From positions 58,300,023-58,364,022 of the forward strand of contig NC_077237.1 of NCBI RefSeq assembly GCF_947179165.1: DNA of 64,000 bases, given 5' to 3'. Both the position numbers and the translations under genes were made by a program. Of this stretch, positions 11,360 through 23,400 are shown piece by piece (within the stretch, counting starts at the first letter, position 1; the number at the start of each line of letters is the position of its first letter). Under the pieces are notes generated by a model, which was given only the letters and a program-made list of their open reading frames with translations, was not told the origin of the DNA and did no database searches. The stretch comes from Solanum dulcamara (Eukaryota; Streptophyta; Magnoliopsida; Solanales; Solanaceae).

Positions 11360-14105
11360 TGAGTAGTGATGGTTGGAAATAGGTTTAGAGAGATTTGAAA
11401 AGAGTTGGAAGCCAAGTAATGAGTCATAGTAATTGACTTACTTGCGTAAGCTACCGACTTGAATATCTTACATAATTAAGCTACTTGAATACATTTCAAG
11501 ATTAAGTATCAAGGATCACATAGGTTCTTAAGGTGAGACTATCTTACGAACCTAAGAAAAAGAGTAAGTAGGTGATGCACCTACTTGGAATGAGTAGGTG
11601 ATGCACCTACTAAGGTGGACCCCACCAAGATATGTGGCAGTATTTGGGTGGGTGCATGGATGAGGTAGACGCATAGGAGATGAACACGTTTCACCCTTAG
11701 GGGATGACACGTGTCACTCTCAAAGGTGGTATATATATATCTACACTAATGACTAAGGGTTTTATTTTCTCATCTTCAACTTTAAGAACCCTAGAGAGAA
11801 AGAAAGAGAGTGCCACAGCCATAGCTGTAGCAAGGTGAGGCCTCAAATCTTGATCCATAAATTAATTATCTAAGGTATTATTCGATCATATGAAGGTGAT
11901 TAAGAATGTAAATTAATCATTGGGGCAGCCAGAAGGTCCAACACGAAGCCACAAACTTTCAGTCGAGTTGAGAAGCCAAGTTGCTAAGATAGGGTTTATT
12001 TTTTTCAAATTAGAGTTAATAATGTTATAATGGATAGATTACATTATATTAGGTAGGGCTGGAGGTAGGAAAATTACATGGTTATTGTTGACGTTGTAAA
12101 TGGACAGAATTGAAGTTGTTCTAGTTGGATTAAAGTTTGACTAGTGTTGTCATTATTGTGGTATTATATTTGAAGGTAATTTGTGTATGTTAAAGGGTTG
12201 GAAATATAGTCATGGATGAGTATAAGTGTTGTTGTTTTCAGCCACGTTATGCTCCTTTTCGTGTGGTTGTGATCTTACGAAGTAAAGATCGAAAATCATA
12301 TTTTGATGTCATAGTTTTGGGTGGTCTATTTGGAACTTGGATTGAATGATATTGAGGTAGTTTTATTGTATATGGATGGTAGTTTTTGTTATTGGTGTGG
12401 CTGTGCTAATCGGAGGTTAATTAGAAGTCTATATTAGGCGAGTTATATAGGGTAAAATATTGCCCGATTTTTGTTAACTTCTTAACTAATCAATATACTA
12501 ATCGGGAAGTGTGAATGAGAAAATGATTCCTATAGGTAATTGGTTGTAGAATCATAAGTTAGAAAGTGGTAGTTTATTAATAATAGTGTTACTTTCGTGT
12601 TAAATAAGTTGAAGGGGTAATGGAGCAAGATTGGTTACAGTTGATTTATAACAGGTATGTAAAGCTATCCATCTTTTCTTTTGGCATGTCTTAAACGTAA
12701 GTGATGAATGATATGAGCTTTGGGGTAATTCCATTCATAAGTTCTGAACATGATTCATGATCCTTATTCACTTCTGGATGTTAAAACTCTTAAAGTAGTT
12801 TAGCTACTACCCTCGAGCCTTCTATATGCTGAATAGTAATTGGATGTAAAAGCTCATATGCCTAGAGGCTCTACGTTGACAAATGACTTTGATTTCATAA
12901 GCTGTTTAGAATTATCTGGATACATGTCTATGATACCTGAGGCTCCACTGGATATGGTCCATAGTGATATTCAAAGGGTACTTGAGCCGGCTACTACCCT
13001 GATCTTTAAGTGATTGTTCACTTTGGTTATTCTATTGAGTCTCAGATGACGATTTGATTGTATATGGTTGCTTGTGATACTCTACTCGTGCATACTGTTA
13101 ATACATCTTACACTGAGTCTCAAGCTGGGTATGTTATCATACACAGCTTCACTACATCTTCATCGATCCCTCACTAGAGGTCCGGGTACGGTATGATATA
13201 TGTATATGATGATATGATAATGCACTGACATGGTTATGGCACCGAGTCCCATAATAGGCCGGATACAATATAAGTGTACACTACTCTATTCACCAAGTCC
13301 CTCACTAAAGGGTAGGGTACGGTATATATATGCATATGATGATATAATGATATAATTGTAACACCGAGTACCCCAATGGAATAGGTACGGTATGTGATGA
13401 TGATATACATGACTTCATTTCATAAGATGCAGGTACAGTGATTTGTTAATTATAATACTTGTCTCCTGCATGTCTATTTCAGTTGTAATCTCCTTGTGGT
13501 ATTTTATGCTTTATATACTCAGTACGTATTCTGTGCTGACCCCCTTTTTTAGGGGCTGCGTTTCATGCCCGCAGGTATAGACACGCATTTTGGGAATCTG
13601 CCAGCTTAGGATTTCCACTCAGCGATTTTAGCAGTGCTCCATTGTGCTGGAGCCTCGCTTTTTGGTACTGATCTTTTAATATATATATTCATTTATTCAA
13701 GGGTACGGTGGGGGCCCTGTCCCACAATATGATACCATTGATACTCTAAGAGGTTTATAGACATATGTGTGGGTTGTGTGTATGTGTATTCGATTGTGTC
13801 CATATGACTTATGTTTTGGGACGTTCTCATTCGTAGTGCCGGCCTTGTTGGCTCGTGTATATGTCTATAACGGGACGACTGCACATGCCATGACAGCCTC
13901 GTCAACTCATGTACTATGTTACCTATTGATAAGTTATGACTCCTTGGAAGATAGGTTATGTTAATAAGTGCACAAGTGATAGTTTTGAGATAACCTTCTA
14001 TTTCCTTAAGTTCTAAATTATGCGTGGTTTACTTATAGTTAGTAGCGGTGTACACGAGTGTCCATCTTGGACACTAGTTGCATCTTACGGAGTTAGGTCG
14101 TGACA
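11360..14105 (+). mobile_element. 5' LTR of element B
   Basis: It ends GTTAGGTCGTGACA directly before the tRNA-Met primer site. A TATATATATATC TATA box near 11731-11742 and an AACCCTAGAGAGAAAG leader fix the transcription start region. A late block (13541-13580: TGACCCCC, GGGGCTGCGTTTCATGCC, GCAGGTA) is shared with the LTR piece ending at 28373. The start is placed by eye near TGTGAGTAGTG and may be off by tens of bases. ORFs called at 13693-13964 are not genes. Confidence 0.7.
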
Positions 14106-14109
14106 AAAG

Positions 14110-14122
14110 TGGTATCAGAGCA
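14110..14122 (+). other. Primer binding site of element B
   Basis: TGGTATCAGAGCA is an exact match to the standard tRNA-Met primer site, four bases after the LTR end. Confidence 0.88.
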
Positions 14123-14310
14123 GTTCATCCTCGGAGTGTCTACAGACCGTGTCTAGTAGAGTCTTGTTCATCAGTCTATTGTGCACCACATCTATAAATA
14201 GGAGGCTACAGGACATTTAGGATGTTATCTTTTCTTTTTATTTTAAATTGTGCGATAGAGCTGTATTATTAGCACAATTCCTCCCTAATGGATTATTATG
14301 TTTATATTGA

Positions 14311-15808
14311 TGCCTCCAAGGAAAGCAACAACTACCTAGAAGGGCAAGTCAATAGTGGGAGAAACTAGTCAGACCCCGAGAGTTACTAGGGCACGTGCCC
14401 AGTCTATGTTGGGGATTTTGCTCTAGTCGGCGAGCTCTACTATGCCGCCACCTCCAGAGGTACTTAGAGCAGCTGCAGATCCTGAGGCTCCAGTACTTGA
14501 GCCTCCAGACCCACTACCAGGGCCAAAGGATAGGGCTATGAGAGATGCAGTTCAGTTGCTGACCAGATTAATGGCAGGGTAGGCTCGAAGGCATGGACTA
14601 GGAGTAGATGATGCAAATAGACATGATGGTTTGAGGGTTTGTGATTTCCTAACTTGTAAACCCTATAGTTTTATTGGTTAAGACCTGCGAATAATCCACA
14701 GGAGTTTATTCGACAGATGCAACATACTTAGAGAATAATTTGGGCCTCTAAGACTGAGTCTGTTAAGTTTGCTTCATATCGGCTGCGTGATGTAGCCATT
14801 AATTGGTATGAGTCCTGGGAATTATAGAAGGGCGAGGGTGCTCCTCCAGCAGTATGGGATGAGTTTATGAAAGCCTTTCTTGGCCACTTTCTACCTCTAG
14901 AGATGAGATAAACCAGAGTTGATAGATTCTTATAGTTGAGGCAGAATAGAAGAAGTATTAGAGAGTATAGGCTTGAGTTTGTTTCATTGGCGAGACATGC
15001 GCCCACTATTGTAGCTGATATGGCTGATAGAGTGCATTACTATGTGATGGGGTTGGATCACTATTTGGTTGATAGCTGTATGGCCATGGCTTCTCAGCCA
15101 GGTATGGATATTTCTCGGGTACAGGCATACGCACAAAGGATAGAGGATTAGAACAAAGTGTGTCATCCTGATAGAGATTGTGATAGAGGCTAGCATAAGA
15201 GAGCTAGGTCGGCTGGTTATTTGGGGGAGTTTTGAGATGGGCAGCCTCAACAGTATAGTAGATATCCTTCCCAGCCAGCCCGGAGTGCACCCCCATAGTT
15301 CACAGGTAGGAGATTTGATAGCACAGGGTATTCAGGAGCCGGTCAGAGCTCCAGGGTTTTAGGTTCACAGATGAATAGGGATTTGCGTTAGTCGAGGCCA
15401 CCTTTGCCTCAGTGTCCTTATTATGGTAGGACTCATTTTGGGGAATGTCATTTTGTTACAGGTTCTTGTTTCACTTGCAGCCATCAAGGCCATATCATGA
15501 GAGAGTGTCCACTCAAGGGTAACCCAAGTGGTGCAGCTCAGCCTACTGGGTTAGTTGTTAGTTCTTCTTCTTCGGTGGCTATGCATCCTATAGGGCAGGG
15601 TGTTCATACATCAACAGGCCATGGTAGAGGCCATGGTGGAACTTCTAGTTCTATCGGTCCTTCGAATCGCATCTGTGCCTTAGCTAGTAGACAGGATCAA
15701 GAGGTGTCACCAAATGTGATTACAAGTATATTATCAATCTTCTCCCGGGATGGATATGCATTGATAGATCCAGGCTCCACCTTATCATATATCTCCTTTT
15801 TTTCCTAG
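14311..15808 (+). pseudogene. gag and protease start of element B (many stops)
   Basis: The gag start MPPRKATTT is interrupted almost at once by a TAG. Later blocks are recognisable: SIREYRLEFVSLARHAP, VHYYVMGLDHYLVD, MASQPGMDISRVQAYAQ, and a zinc knuckle CFTCSHQGHIMREC at about 15467-15508, which keeps all four CCHC ligands. The protease catalytic motif DPGSTLSY lies near 15769. Frame changes and stops show it cannot make a full protein. Many changes are TGG to TAG or CAG to TAG, as expected from deamination of methylated cytosines. Confidence 0.8.
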
Positions 15809-16206
15809 TAGATCAGAATAAAACTTGAATTAATAGACCTATTTGAGGGAGCTACACCGATAGGAGACTCTATTATAGTAAAGCAAATATACAGAAATTG
15901 CTCGGTGGGTGTATGTAGTCTTCATACTTTGGCTAATTTAATGGAGTTAGATATGATGGAGTTTAACGTTATTATGGGAATGGATTAGTTAGCTTCTTGT
16001 TATGCTAATGTTGATTGGAGAAACAAAGTAGTTCGGTTCCAACTCATAGATGAGCCAATTATCGAATGGTTGGAGATTATGGCATCACTGAGGGGTAAAT
16101 TTATTTCATACCTCAAGGTAAGGAAGATGGTTAGAAAGGGTTATATTTATCATTTAGTTCGTGTGCATAACCTGGAAACAAAGGTACCAACTCTTCAGCC
16201 AGTGCC
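15809..16206 (+). pseudogene. Protease C-terminal part and pol linker of element B
   Basis: Traces of the protease end (NVIMGMD followed by a stop in place of Trp, then a CYANVDWRNKVVRF segment) lead to GKFISYLKVRKMVRKGYIYHLVRV, the linker before reverse transcriptase in Tekay/Del polyproteins. The reading then runs into the target duplication AATAG of the solo LTR and resumes at 18547. Confidence 0.72.
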
Positions 16207-16211
16207 AATAG

Positions 16212-18541
16212 TGTAACATCCCCTAAAAGCGTTGTATACGATGTTTCAATTTTCGCCTAAACATGATACAGCCTCTGTATTTTGGGCATAACTTTTCATA
16301 GGAATAGCCAAATTGAGTGATTCAAATTTCTGAGTAACCACAAGATCATTACCTGCAACTTTTATGAAGACCATATTTTAAGGTTCGGAGGTTAAGTAGG
16401 TCAAATAAATTAATTTTTGTAAGGTAGGATGCTGTGACGGAAATGAGTGTTTATAGAAGAAAAATCATATCTCACTGTAGGTTTATCCAAATTGGTTGAT
16501 TCTTGAACGATATGAAACTAGACTTCCATATATACAATTCTTATGAAGGTACCAAATCCTAATAAGGAATTTATCTTATTCAAACGCAGCTCCCAAAAAG
16601 AGTATTCTGTCAAAAATAACTCATTTCACCTACCATAGAAAGATCTAGATACATTTGACATCACTCGTGAAATAAATTGTCCTCCATTTAACATCATCCA
16701 TGACATCAATATATTCCACTAAATTTTCAGATTTTTTATTTTATAATTATTTTATTTATTGTTAGGTCCCTCTTTCCCACCTATAAATACCCATCTTATT
16801 TCCTCATTTTATTCATCAAGCTTTCTCAAGCAAATCTTCTCTCTATACACTTTTTTACACATTCTCAAATATAGTTTTAGTTCTTAGTAGTGAAGAAATA
16901 CTATTCCAGTGATTCATATACTCCGGGTAGTACACAAAACGTTCCGGCGAGGAGAGAAGCTAGGACTCAAGAGTGTTCATTAAGTCTTTCGGTACCAACT
17001 AAAGCTTCGATTTCCAGGTATGTAAGGCTTCAATGAGAGTATTCCTTTCACTCTCATGTCTAAATTATTTTGATTATATGATAAATTATATTTATTTTCT
17101 TTATGCTTTACTCTAAGTTATGTGGGTATTTATCCATGGGTTCTTCCACCCATGTAGTCCAAAAACTCTTTCAATTAAATCTCTTGATTTCAAGTAATAT
17201 TTTCTTATGGTAATTCTTATTTTTACTTAATAGTATGAATCCTGGTTAAACTAATGATTATTGGTCTATTTTGATGCAACATAACTTCATATGTATGAAT
17301 TAATGGTTTGCAAGTAATTCCTCTATTTATCTCTTTAAAGGTTCTTGAAATTAAGGGTGGGTTGTTTAAAGCATGATTTTTAATTAATGGATTTCAAAGT
17401 ATTTATGTATATTTATTTATATATATGTTTGCAAGTTGAAGTTATTTGAACCCACCTAGTTTTACTATGTTTTCAATAAAGTTTGACTTGAAAGCTTTGA
17501 CTCCAAATAAATATTTATGAAAGCAATATCTATGATCAAAAGGGAGTCTTATGAAATGAAAGAATAATGAAATGATATGAATGATGGATTCTTTATGCAA
17601 TAAGGACAATTCTTGCATATTTGAATTACCAAATGTTTTAATGGGCTATTCTACCGAATATGATGTTTGAATTCTCAAGTTATATGTTATGACTATTTTG
17701 AAGTATTAAACTATTCCGTGGGATTTGACTTAGCACTGAATGGGTCATTGAGGTGGGATTCGGTAAGGGAATCCTAGTAGCAACCCCTTGTCTCATTAAC
17801 TATGTGCCAACATAGGAGCCCTTGTAGGCTTAGGCTAATGGATCCATAAATAGCCCTTAAAGTTAAAGTTAAAGAAATGAATGAAGTTGACGGAGTTCTA
17901 CCTGGCAAGTAGTCTCCCCGGCCAACGTAGGGGGTTATATTGGATTCCATATAATAGCTCGCATGATCTTAAATGTCGGTTATGGTTAATTTCCCACAAA
18001 ATGAATGTTTTAAAGAATATCTATATGAGTTATTATGCATACATTAAATTAGGTTCCATATTACATAAATGTTTTAATGTTTCCTCACTGTTCATGCATC
18101 CTTACATACTTAGTACATTCAAAGTAATAACGCATACTCTTTTGCCTACATGATATCACCATGTAAGGATCGGTGCTCCTCCTCGTTCTCCTCCACGTGG
18201 CTAGTTGATATTCCATTGAAGACTACTTTTGGTGAGTTCCCATGTTCCGGGAACAATACTCCTTTATCTTTCTAGTTTATGATATGTTAAGATATTTTAC
18301 TATGGCATTTCTTCTATTATGATTGAGGGTGAGCTAGGGACTTGTCTTAGCCCCGTTAAATCTAATAGTTAGAGGTATTGTTGGACATATGTAAGTTGAA
18401 GATCTACTATTATGATTTCCGCTTGTTTATTTATCATCATTACCTATGAAAGGCTAAAAGAATGCTAAGAGGCTTGATTGAGGTACTTTCGGGTTCCTCA
18501 TTCGTCATGTCACGTCTAGGCCCTAGGCTTGGGTCGTGACA
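16212..18541 (+). mobile_element. Solo LTR (2.33 kb) inside element B pol
   Basis: It starts TGTAACATCCCCT and ends GGGTCGTGACA. The target duplication AATAG is exact at 16207-16211 and 18542-18546. Excising it rejoins the pol frame (PIVNEYPDVFPDKL). A CTATAAATACCC TATA box at about 16781 and leader TTCTCAAGCAAATCTTCTC follow. It carries no obvious palindromic repeat in U3, unlike other LTRs here. ORFs inside (for example at 17881-18153) are not genes. Confidence 0.92.
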
Positions 18542-18546
18542 AATAG

Positions 18547-19943
18547 TCAATGAATATCCAGATGTATTTCCAGATAAACTCTCAGGTCTTCCCCTCAAAC
18601 TGGAGATAGATTTCACTGTAGATGTGTTACCAGATACTCAGCCCATATTTATCCCTTCCTACAAAATGGCACCCGCAGAGCTGAAGGAGTTGAAAGAGAA
18701 ACTAAGGGACTTGATAGAAAGGTGTTTCATTAGGCCCAGCATATCACCTTGGAGAGCATCGGTATTATTCGTGAGAAAGAAAGATAGATCGATGTAAATG
18801 TGTATTGATTACAGGCAGCTAAATAAGGTAATAATAAATAATAGATATCCCTTCCCCACGATTGATGATTTATTTGACTAGTTGTAGGGTGCTAAGTGTT
18901 TCTCAAAGATAGACCTACGGTCAGGCTATCATCAGGTACGGATAAAGAAAGCAGATATTCCAAAGACTGCATTAAGAACCTGATACGGAAATTATGTGTT
19001 TAAAGTAATGTCGTTTAGGCTGAATAATTCTCCAGTGGTGTTTATGGATCTAATGAACCGAGTGTTTAAGTCATTCCTAAACTTGTTCGTGATTATATTT
19101 ATTGATGATATTCTGGTCTATTCACAATCGGAAGAGAAATATACGGATCATTTACGGATGGTACTTGGGGTGCTCCAATACCAGAAGTTGTATGCTAAGT
19201 TCTCTAAATGTGAATTCTGGTTGACTTCAGTACCATTCTTAGGGCATGTTATTGGAACAAATGGCATTCGAGTAGATAAACAGAAGATTAAGGCCGTAAG
19301 GACTTGGATGAGACCTACAACACCTATGAAGGTACGTAGTTTTCTAGGGCTAGAAGGATATTGTAGGAGGTTCATGGAGAACTTTGCTTTGATTTCTACA
19401 CCTTTAACAAGGCTAACTCAGAAGGCGGCTAAGTTCCAATGGACCGATGCTTGTGAATGAAGCTTTCAGTTGCTGAAAGATAAGTTGACTACGACCCTAA
19501 TTCTAACTCTTCCTGAAGGGCCAAATGTCTATGTTATTTATTGTGATGCTATCGGTGTTGGGCTAGGTTATGTCCTGATGGAACATAGTAGAGTCATAGC
19601 CTATGCCTCCCGACAGCTCAGGAAGCACGAAAGGAATTATCCTACTCACAATATGGAGTTAGCAGCAGTAATTCATACTTTGAAAATATGGAGGCACTAT
19701 CTATATGGCGTACATGTTGATATCTATACGGATCACAAAAGTCTCCAATACATCTTTAAGCAGAAAGAGCTGAATTTACGGCAGAGAAGGTGGCTAGAGT
19801 TGCTGAAAGATTATGATGTTGATATTCTATACCACCCATATAAATCAAATATTGTAGCCAATGCACTTAGCCATAAATCTATGGGTATCTTGGCAAATGT
19901 ACAACCAGAACGAAAAAAAATAGTCCGCGAGATTTGCAGTTAG
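18547..19943 (+). pseudogene. Reverse transcriptase and RNase H of element B (broken)
   Basis: Reverse transcriptase blocks in order: [58 protein letters not shown] (the catalytic Asp pair, near 19096), GHVIGTNGIRVD, and RSFLGLEGYCRRF. RNase H follows: [67 protein letters not shown]. This order marks a Ty3-gypsy Tekay/Del element. In-frame stops lie near 18797 and 18880, with further stops before 19000 and at 19458. Enzyme activity is not expected. Confidence 0.9.
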
Positions 19944-20179
19944 CTAACCTTGGAGTCCATTTGGCTAATTCGGATGATGGTGGAGTTTTTGTTCGAGGAG
20001 TTGTTGAACCCTCTATCATGGAAGAGGTAAAGCAATGCCAGTACGAGGACCCTGTTCTGGCATAGTATAGGAATGCAACTCTTCAAAAGGAAAAGACCCC
20101 ATTCGAGATCACACCTAACGGAGTGCTAAGATATAGGGGCTGAATATATGTACCTGAGATTGTAGGGCTACGGCAACAG

Positions 20180-20446
20180 GTGATGGGAGAGGCACACTAT
20201 GCCCGTTATTCTGTTCATCCAGGATCAACCAAGATGTATCATGACCTCAGATGTTTATATTGGTGGGATGGTATGAAGAAGAACATAGCAGAGTTCGTAG
20301 CCCAGTGCCCGAATTGTGAAGAAGTTAAAATCAAGCATCAAAAGCCTGGTAGACTATTACAGGAGATGGAAATCCTGACTTATAAATAGGAAGAAATTAA
20401 TATGGACTTCATTACAGGCTTACCTCGCACTCTACGGAAGTATGAT
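20180..20446 (+). pseudogene. Integrase zinc-binding N-terminus of element B, cut off
   Basis: The segment reads EAHYARYSVHPGSTKMYHDLRCLYWWDGMKKNIAEFVAQCPNC in pieces: the H-x-H-C-x-x-C zinc domain of retroviral-type integrase. The following MDFITGLPRTLRKYDSIW is the start of the catalytic core. It is cut at about 20446-20452, where LTR sequence of element A begins, so none of the catalytic triad beyond the first Asp remains. Confidence 0.85.
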
Positions 20447-20450
20447 TCCA

Positions 20451-23400
20451 TATGGATGAGTCTTTTTGATAACTCGTCATCCTTTTGAAGACCCGTAGAA
20501 GTTGATTTGTATGGTCAAATTCCAAATTTAATGAAGAGCATGTGTGTCATTATTGTTATGTCGGAGAAAGGTCAGTTAAAATTAATTTCAACTTTATTAA
20601 GAAAAAAACAATTTTAGAAAAGAAGAGTCGTCACTTAATTTTTTAAAAAAATTAAGAAAAACTTAATTTAAAAGACCCTAACAGATTTAAGTCTTAAAAA
20701 TATAGAGAAAAAGGTACGAGGTTCTTATTTCCACTTTGAGAAGGTGTTAAGCATTCAAAGTGGTCACTAACGCGCGATTATCCGACGATTTAAAAATTAT
20801 TTGACTAACTTTTGAAAAAGTATTTCAAAAAAAGATATATATATATATATATATATATACATTTAAATTATTTCAAAAAAAGATATACTAACTAAAAATA
20901 CTTAAAATAATTTATAAGGTAGTAAACTTTATTGAAATTTGACTAAGTAAAAAATGATTAAAATAATTTGAAGAAAAGAAATAAACTCAAAATATTCTAA
21001 ATAAATTAAGAGTACTTGACTAAAATATGATTAAGAAAAACTCTTAAATTAATTTGTTTTTTTTAAGAAAGAAGATAATAACTTTAAACATAATAATTTT
21101 TTAAAAAAAAGTAAAAAATGAACCAAAAACATTTGAACAAATAAGAAAGAATTGATAAAATCTTCGAAACATATGAACCACATAAAAGAAAGTCGTTTCT
21201 CTTTTTAGGGAATTTGAATAGATTAATCTAAAACTAGGGTTAAAGTTAACAAATATATAATCACAAGAATAAGTAATTAAATATAACAAATAATAAATTT
21301 AGGCCTTTTGCCCAAATTCAAACTATAGCTTAATAAGCCTAATCTTGAACCTGTCCTAATTTCCAACTTATTTTAGGTTGCCTCATTTTTGGGCCAGTGG
21401 AACATTTCCATGTATATCATCATGTATACGGATGTATACAAGGTGTCTATCATCCGTTCTTCCATGTATCGGACATGTATATCCCTGTATATTTGCTTCC
21501 ATAAACCTGTTCACCAGCTTACTTCAATGTGTACTAAGTTCCTTGATAAGATTGACTCGATACAGATGATTTTTTGAGTTTCAAACCTCCATGGATCAAT
21601 GCAAAAAATGCACGGGGGAAAATAAAATCCACAATGGACTCGGACATAAGAGATCATGCAAAGCAAAGAAAGTACACAAATTAGTATAGAAAAATTCTTT
21701 CAATATTCTAAAGGAAAAAAGAAAAATATTGTTAAATTCTCAAAGATCAATTAATTTATTCAGTCAGTAAACTTAACTAATGATTATTTTTGAATCAAAT
21801 AAAAACATTACAACCCCAAACTGGCAAATTTTGAGAGATTTTGAGAGCATGTTTTAAACGATTTATTATGGAAGAGAAGACAGAGAAGCCAATTCAAACA
21901 TAACGCTAAATACCAAATAGATAGAGTGTTCATTAAAGCTCATTCAAACGTACCACTGAGAAACAACAGACTTCCATAAATCAACCATAGAAATGTATTT
22001 CACAGAGAAAGAGATTCGTCAAAGACATGGACTTTTACGAGCAAAACTTATCAAAACTAGGAGAACACATTCAGATTTATAACCTCGGCTAAATAGAGTT
22101 ACTAATGTATGCTCACATGTTCTGAATTACAAGAAAACAACCATAAATAGATGATAAAATAAGCAAAGGAGGCTTGAACTCCTTGTTATGTTACTGCCAC
22201 ATTAAGCCATAATAATTAGACAAAGTTGCTAGTTAATTAGTTAATGCAATGCCGCACTTATCCTATTATGCTGGACAAGCGTTCAAGATAGCATGTTAAC
22301 GAAACTTTATCAAATTCAGAAAATGGATCAAAAACGAGAAATAGCAGAACAATAGCTCATCCACATATGTTCAATAATTTGGAAAAAAAATAATTGTTTA
22401 TCTTAGCAAACAAATGAAAGGATACTCATTTTTTTTTCAAAGGAATCACAAGCAAAATCTTGTCAACTTAATATGCTAAGACTTAGACATGAATGAAGCT
22501 AAAATCTTTGGTGTCTAACATAGAAGGACATTTAAATAAACTACGAACCAGAGACACTCTATTATTCGAAATCTAAACGCAGGCTAGAACGAGATCATGC
22601 TATCATTTGGAATCTAGATTCAATTAAGCTGAGATCATATTACATTGAATGAGGCGAGGACTGAGCTAAGTTCAAAGTAACAACGAAGAGAGCAAAGAGT
22701 AAAACACAAATCAAGATACTTAGCATTCTTTGTAATAGCAATAAGAACGACAAAAAGAACCCATAATCGACTGAAATAAAACAATTAAGTTACTGATAGT
22801 ACTTAAAGCATAAGAAATATATTAAAGCGAGAAGGATAATTTCTAAACTAACCATCTATAAAATGGCTAACACACAAACAGACTATTAAAGGAGAGAAAT
22901 ATGATTAAAGAAAAAACGACAAGAAAATTACCTAATTTTGGGCAACGAACTGGGATTACGAGTCGATAAAAATGTACTTCCACAGAGTTAAGAGTGTGAG
23001 TGATTAAAAAGATAATAAAAAAATTTGAGAGTATCTCAAAAGCTGGAAAAGAGTAAAAAAAAAAAAAGAAAGGGGTGAACGCTGAAATTTCTCCACTTTT
23101 TTCCCCGTTTTGACAACCAAATATCCTCTATTTATAGCAAACAAAAAAAAACAATTTAAATCCTAATATACCAATTGAGTGGAAGATCTCAGATTGATTG
23201 GAAAGAAGGAATGAGAAGTCAAGTAAGAAAAAAACATTTCCCTAAAAATCCGGATTCGATCTTGACATTCTCGGATTTGGATTAGATTTGAGGGAGATTT
23301 TTATAAATCAAAGTCAACAATTGAGGGCATAGATAAAGAAAAGGGGAGAGATTACCGTTGTTGTCGGTGGATTTGCGATATTGTCGAGCTACGTTGAAGA

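Larger units (their letters stand above)
11360..20450 (+). mobile_element. Gypsy element B nested in element A, 3' end deleted
   Basis: This is a second Tekay/Del-like element with its own 5' LTR (about 11360-14105), primer site, gag, protease, reverse transcriptase, RNase H and the start of integrase. It ends abruptly at about 20450 inside the integrase, fused to the A 3' LTR, so it has no 3' LTR and its target duplication is lost. Its pol is split by a solo LTR at 16212-18541. The left end is approximate because there is no second LTR for comparison. Confidence 0.75.

Noticed and set aside
13693..13964. Two overlapping antisense ORFs
   Set aside because: They lie in the R/U5 part of element B's LTR.
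17881..18153. 90-residue ORF
   Set aside because: It lies inside a solo LTR with defined target duplications and has no family motif.
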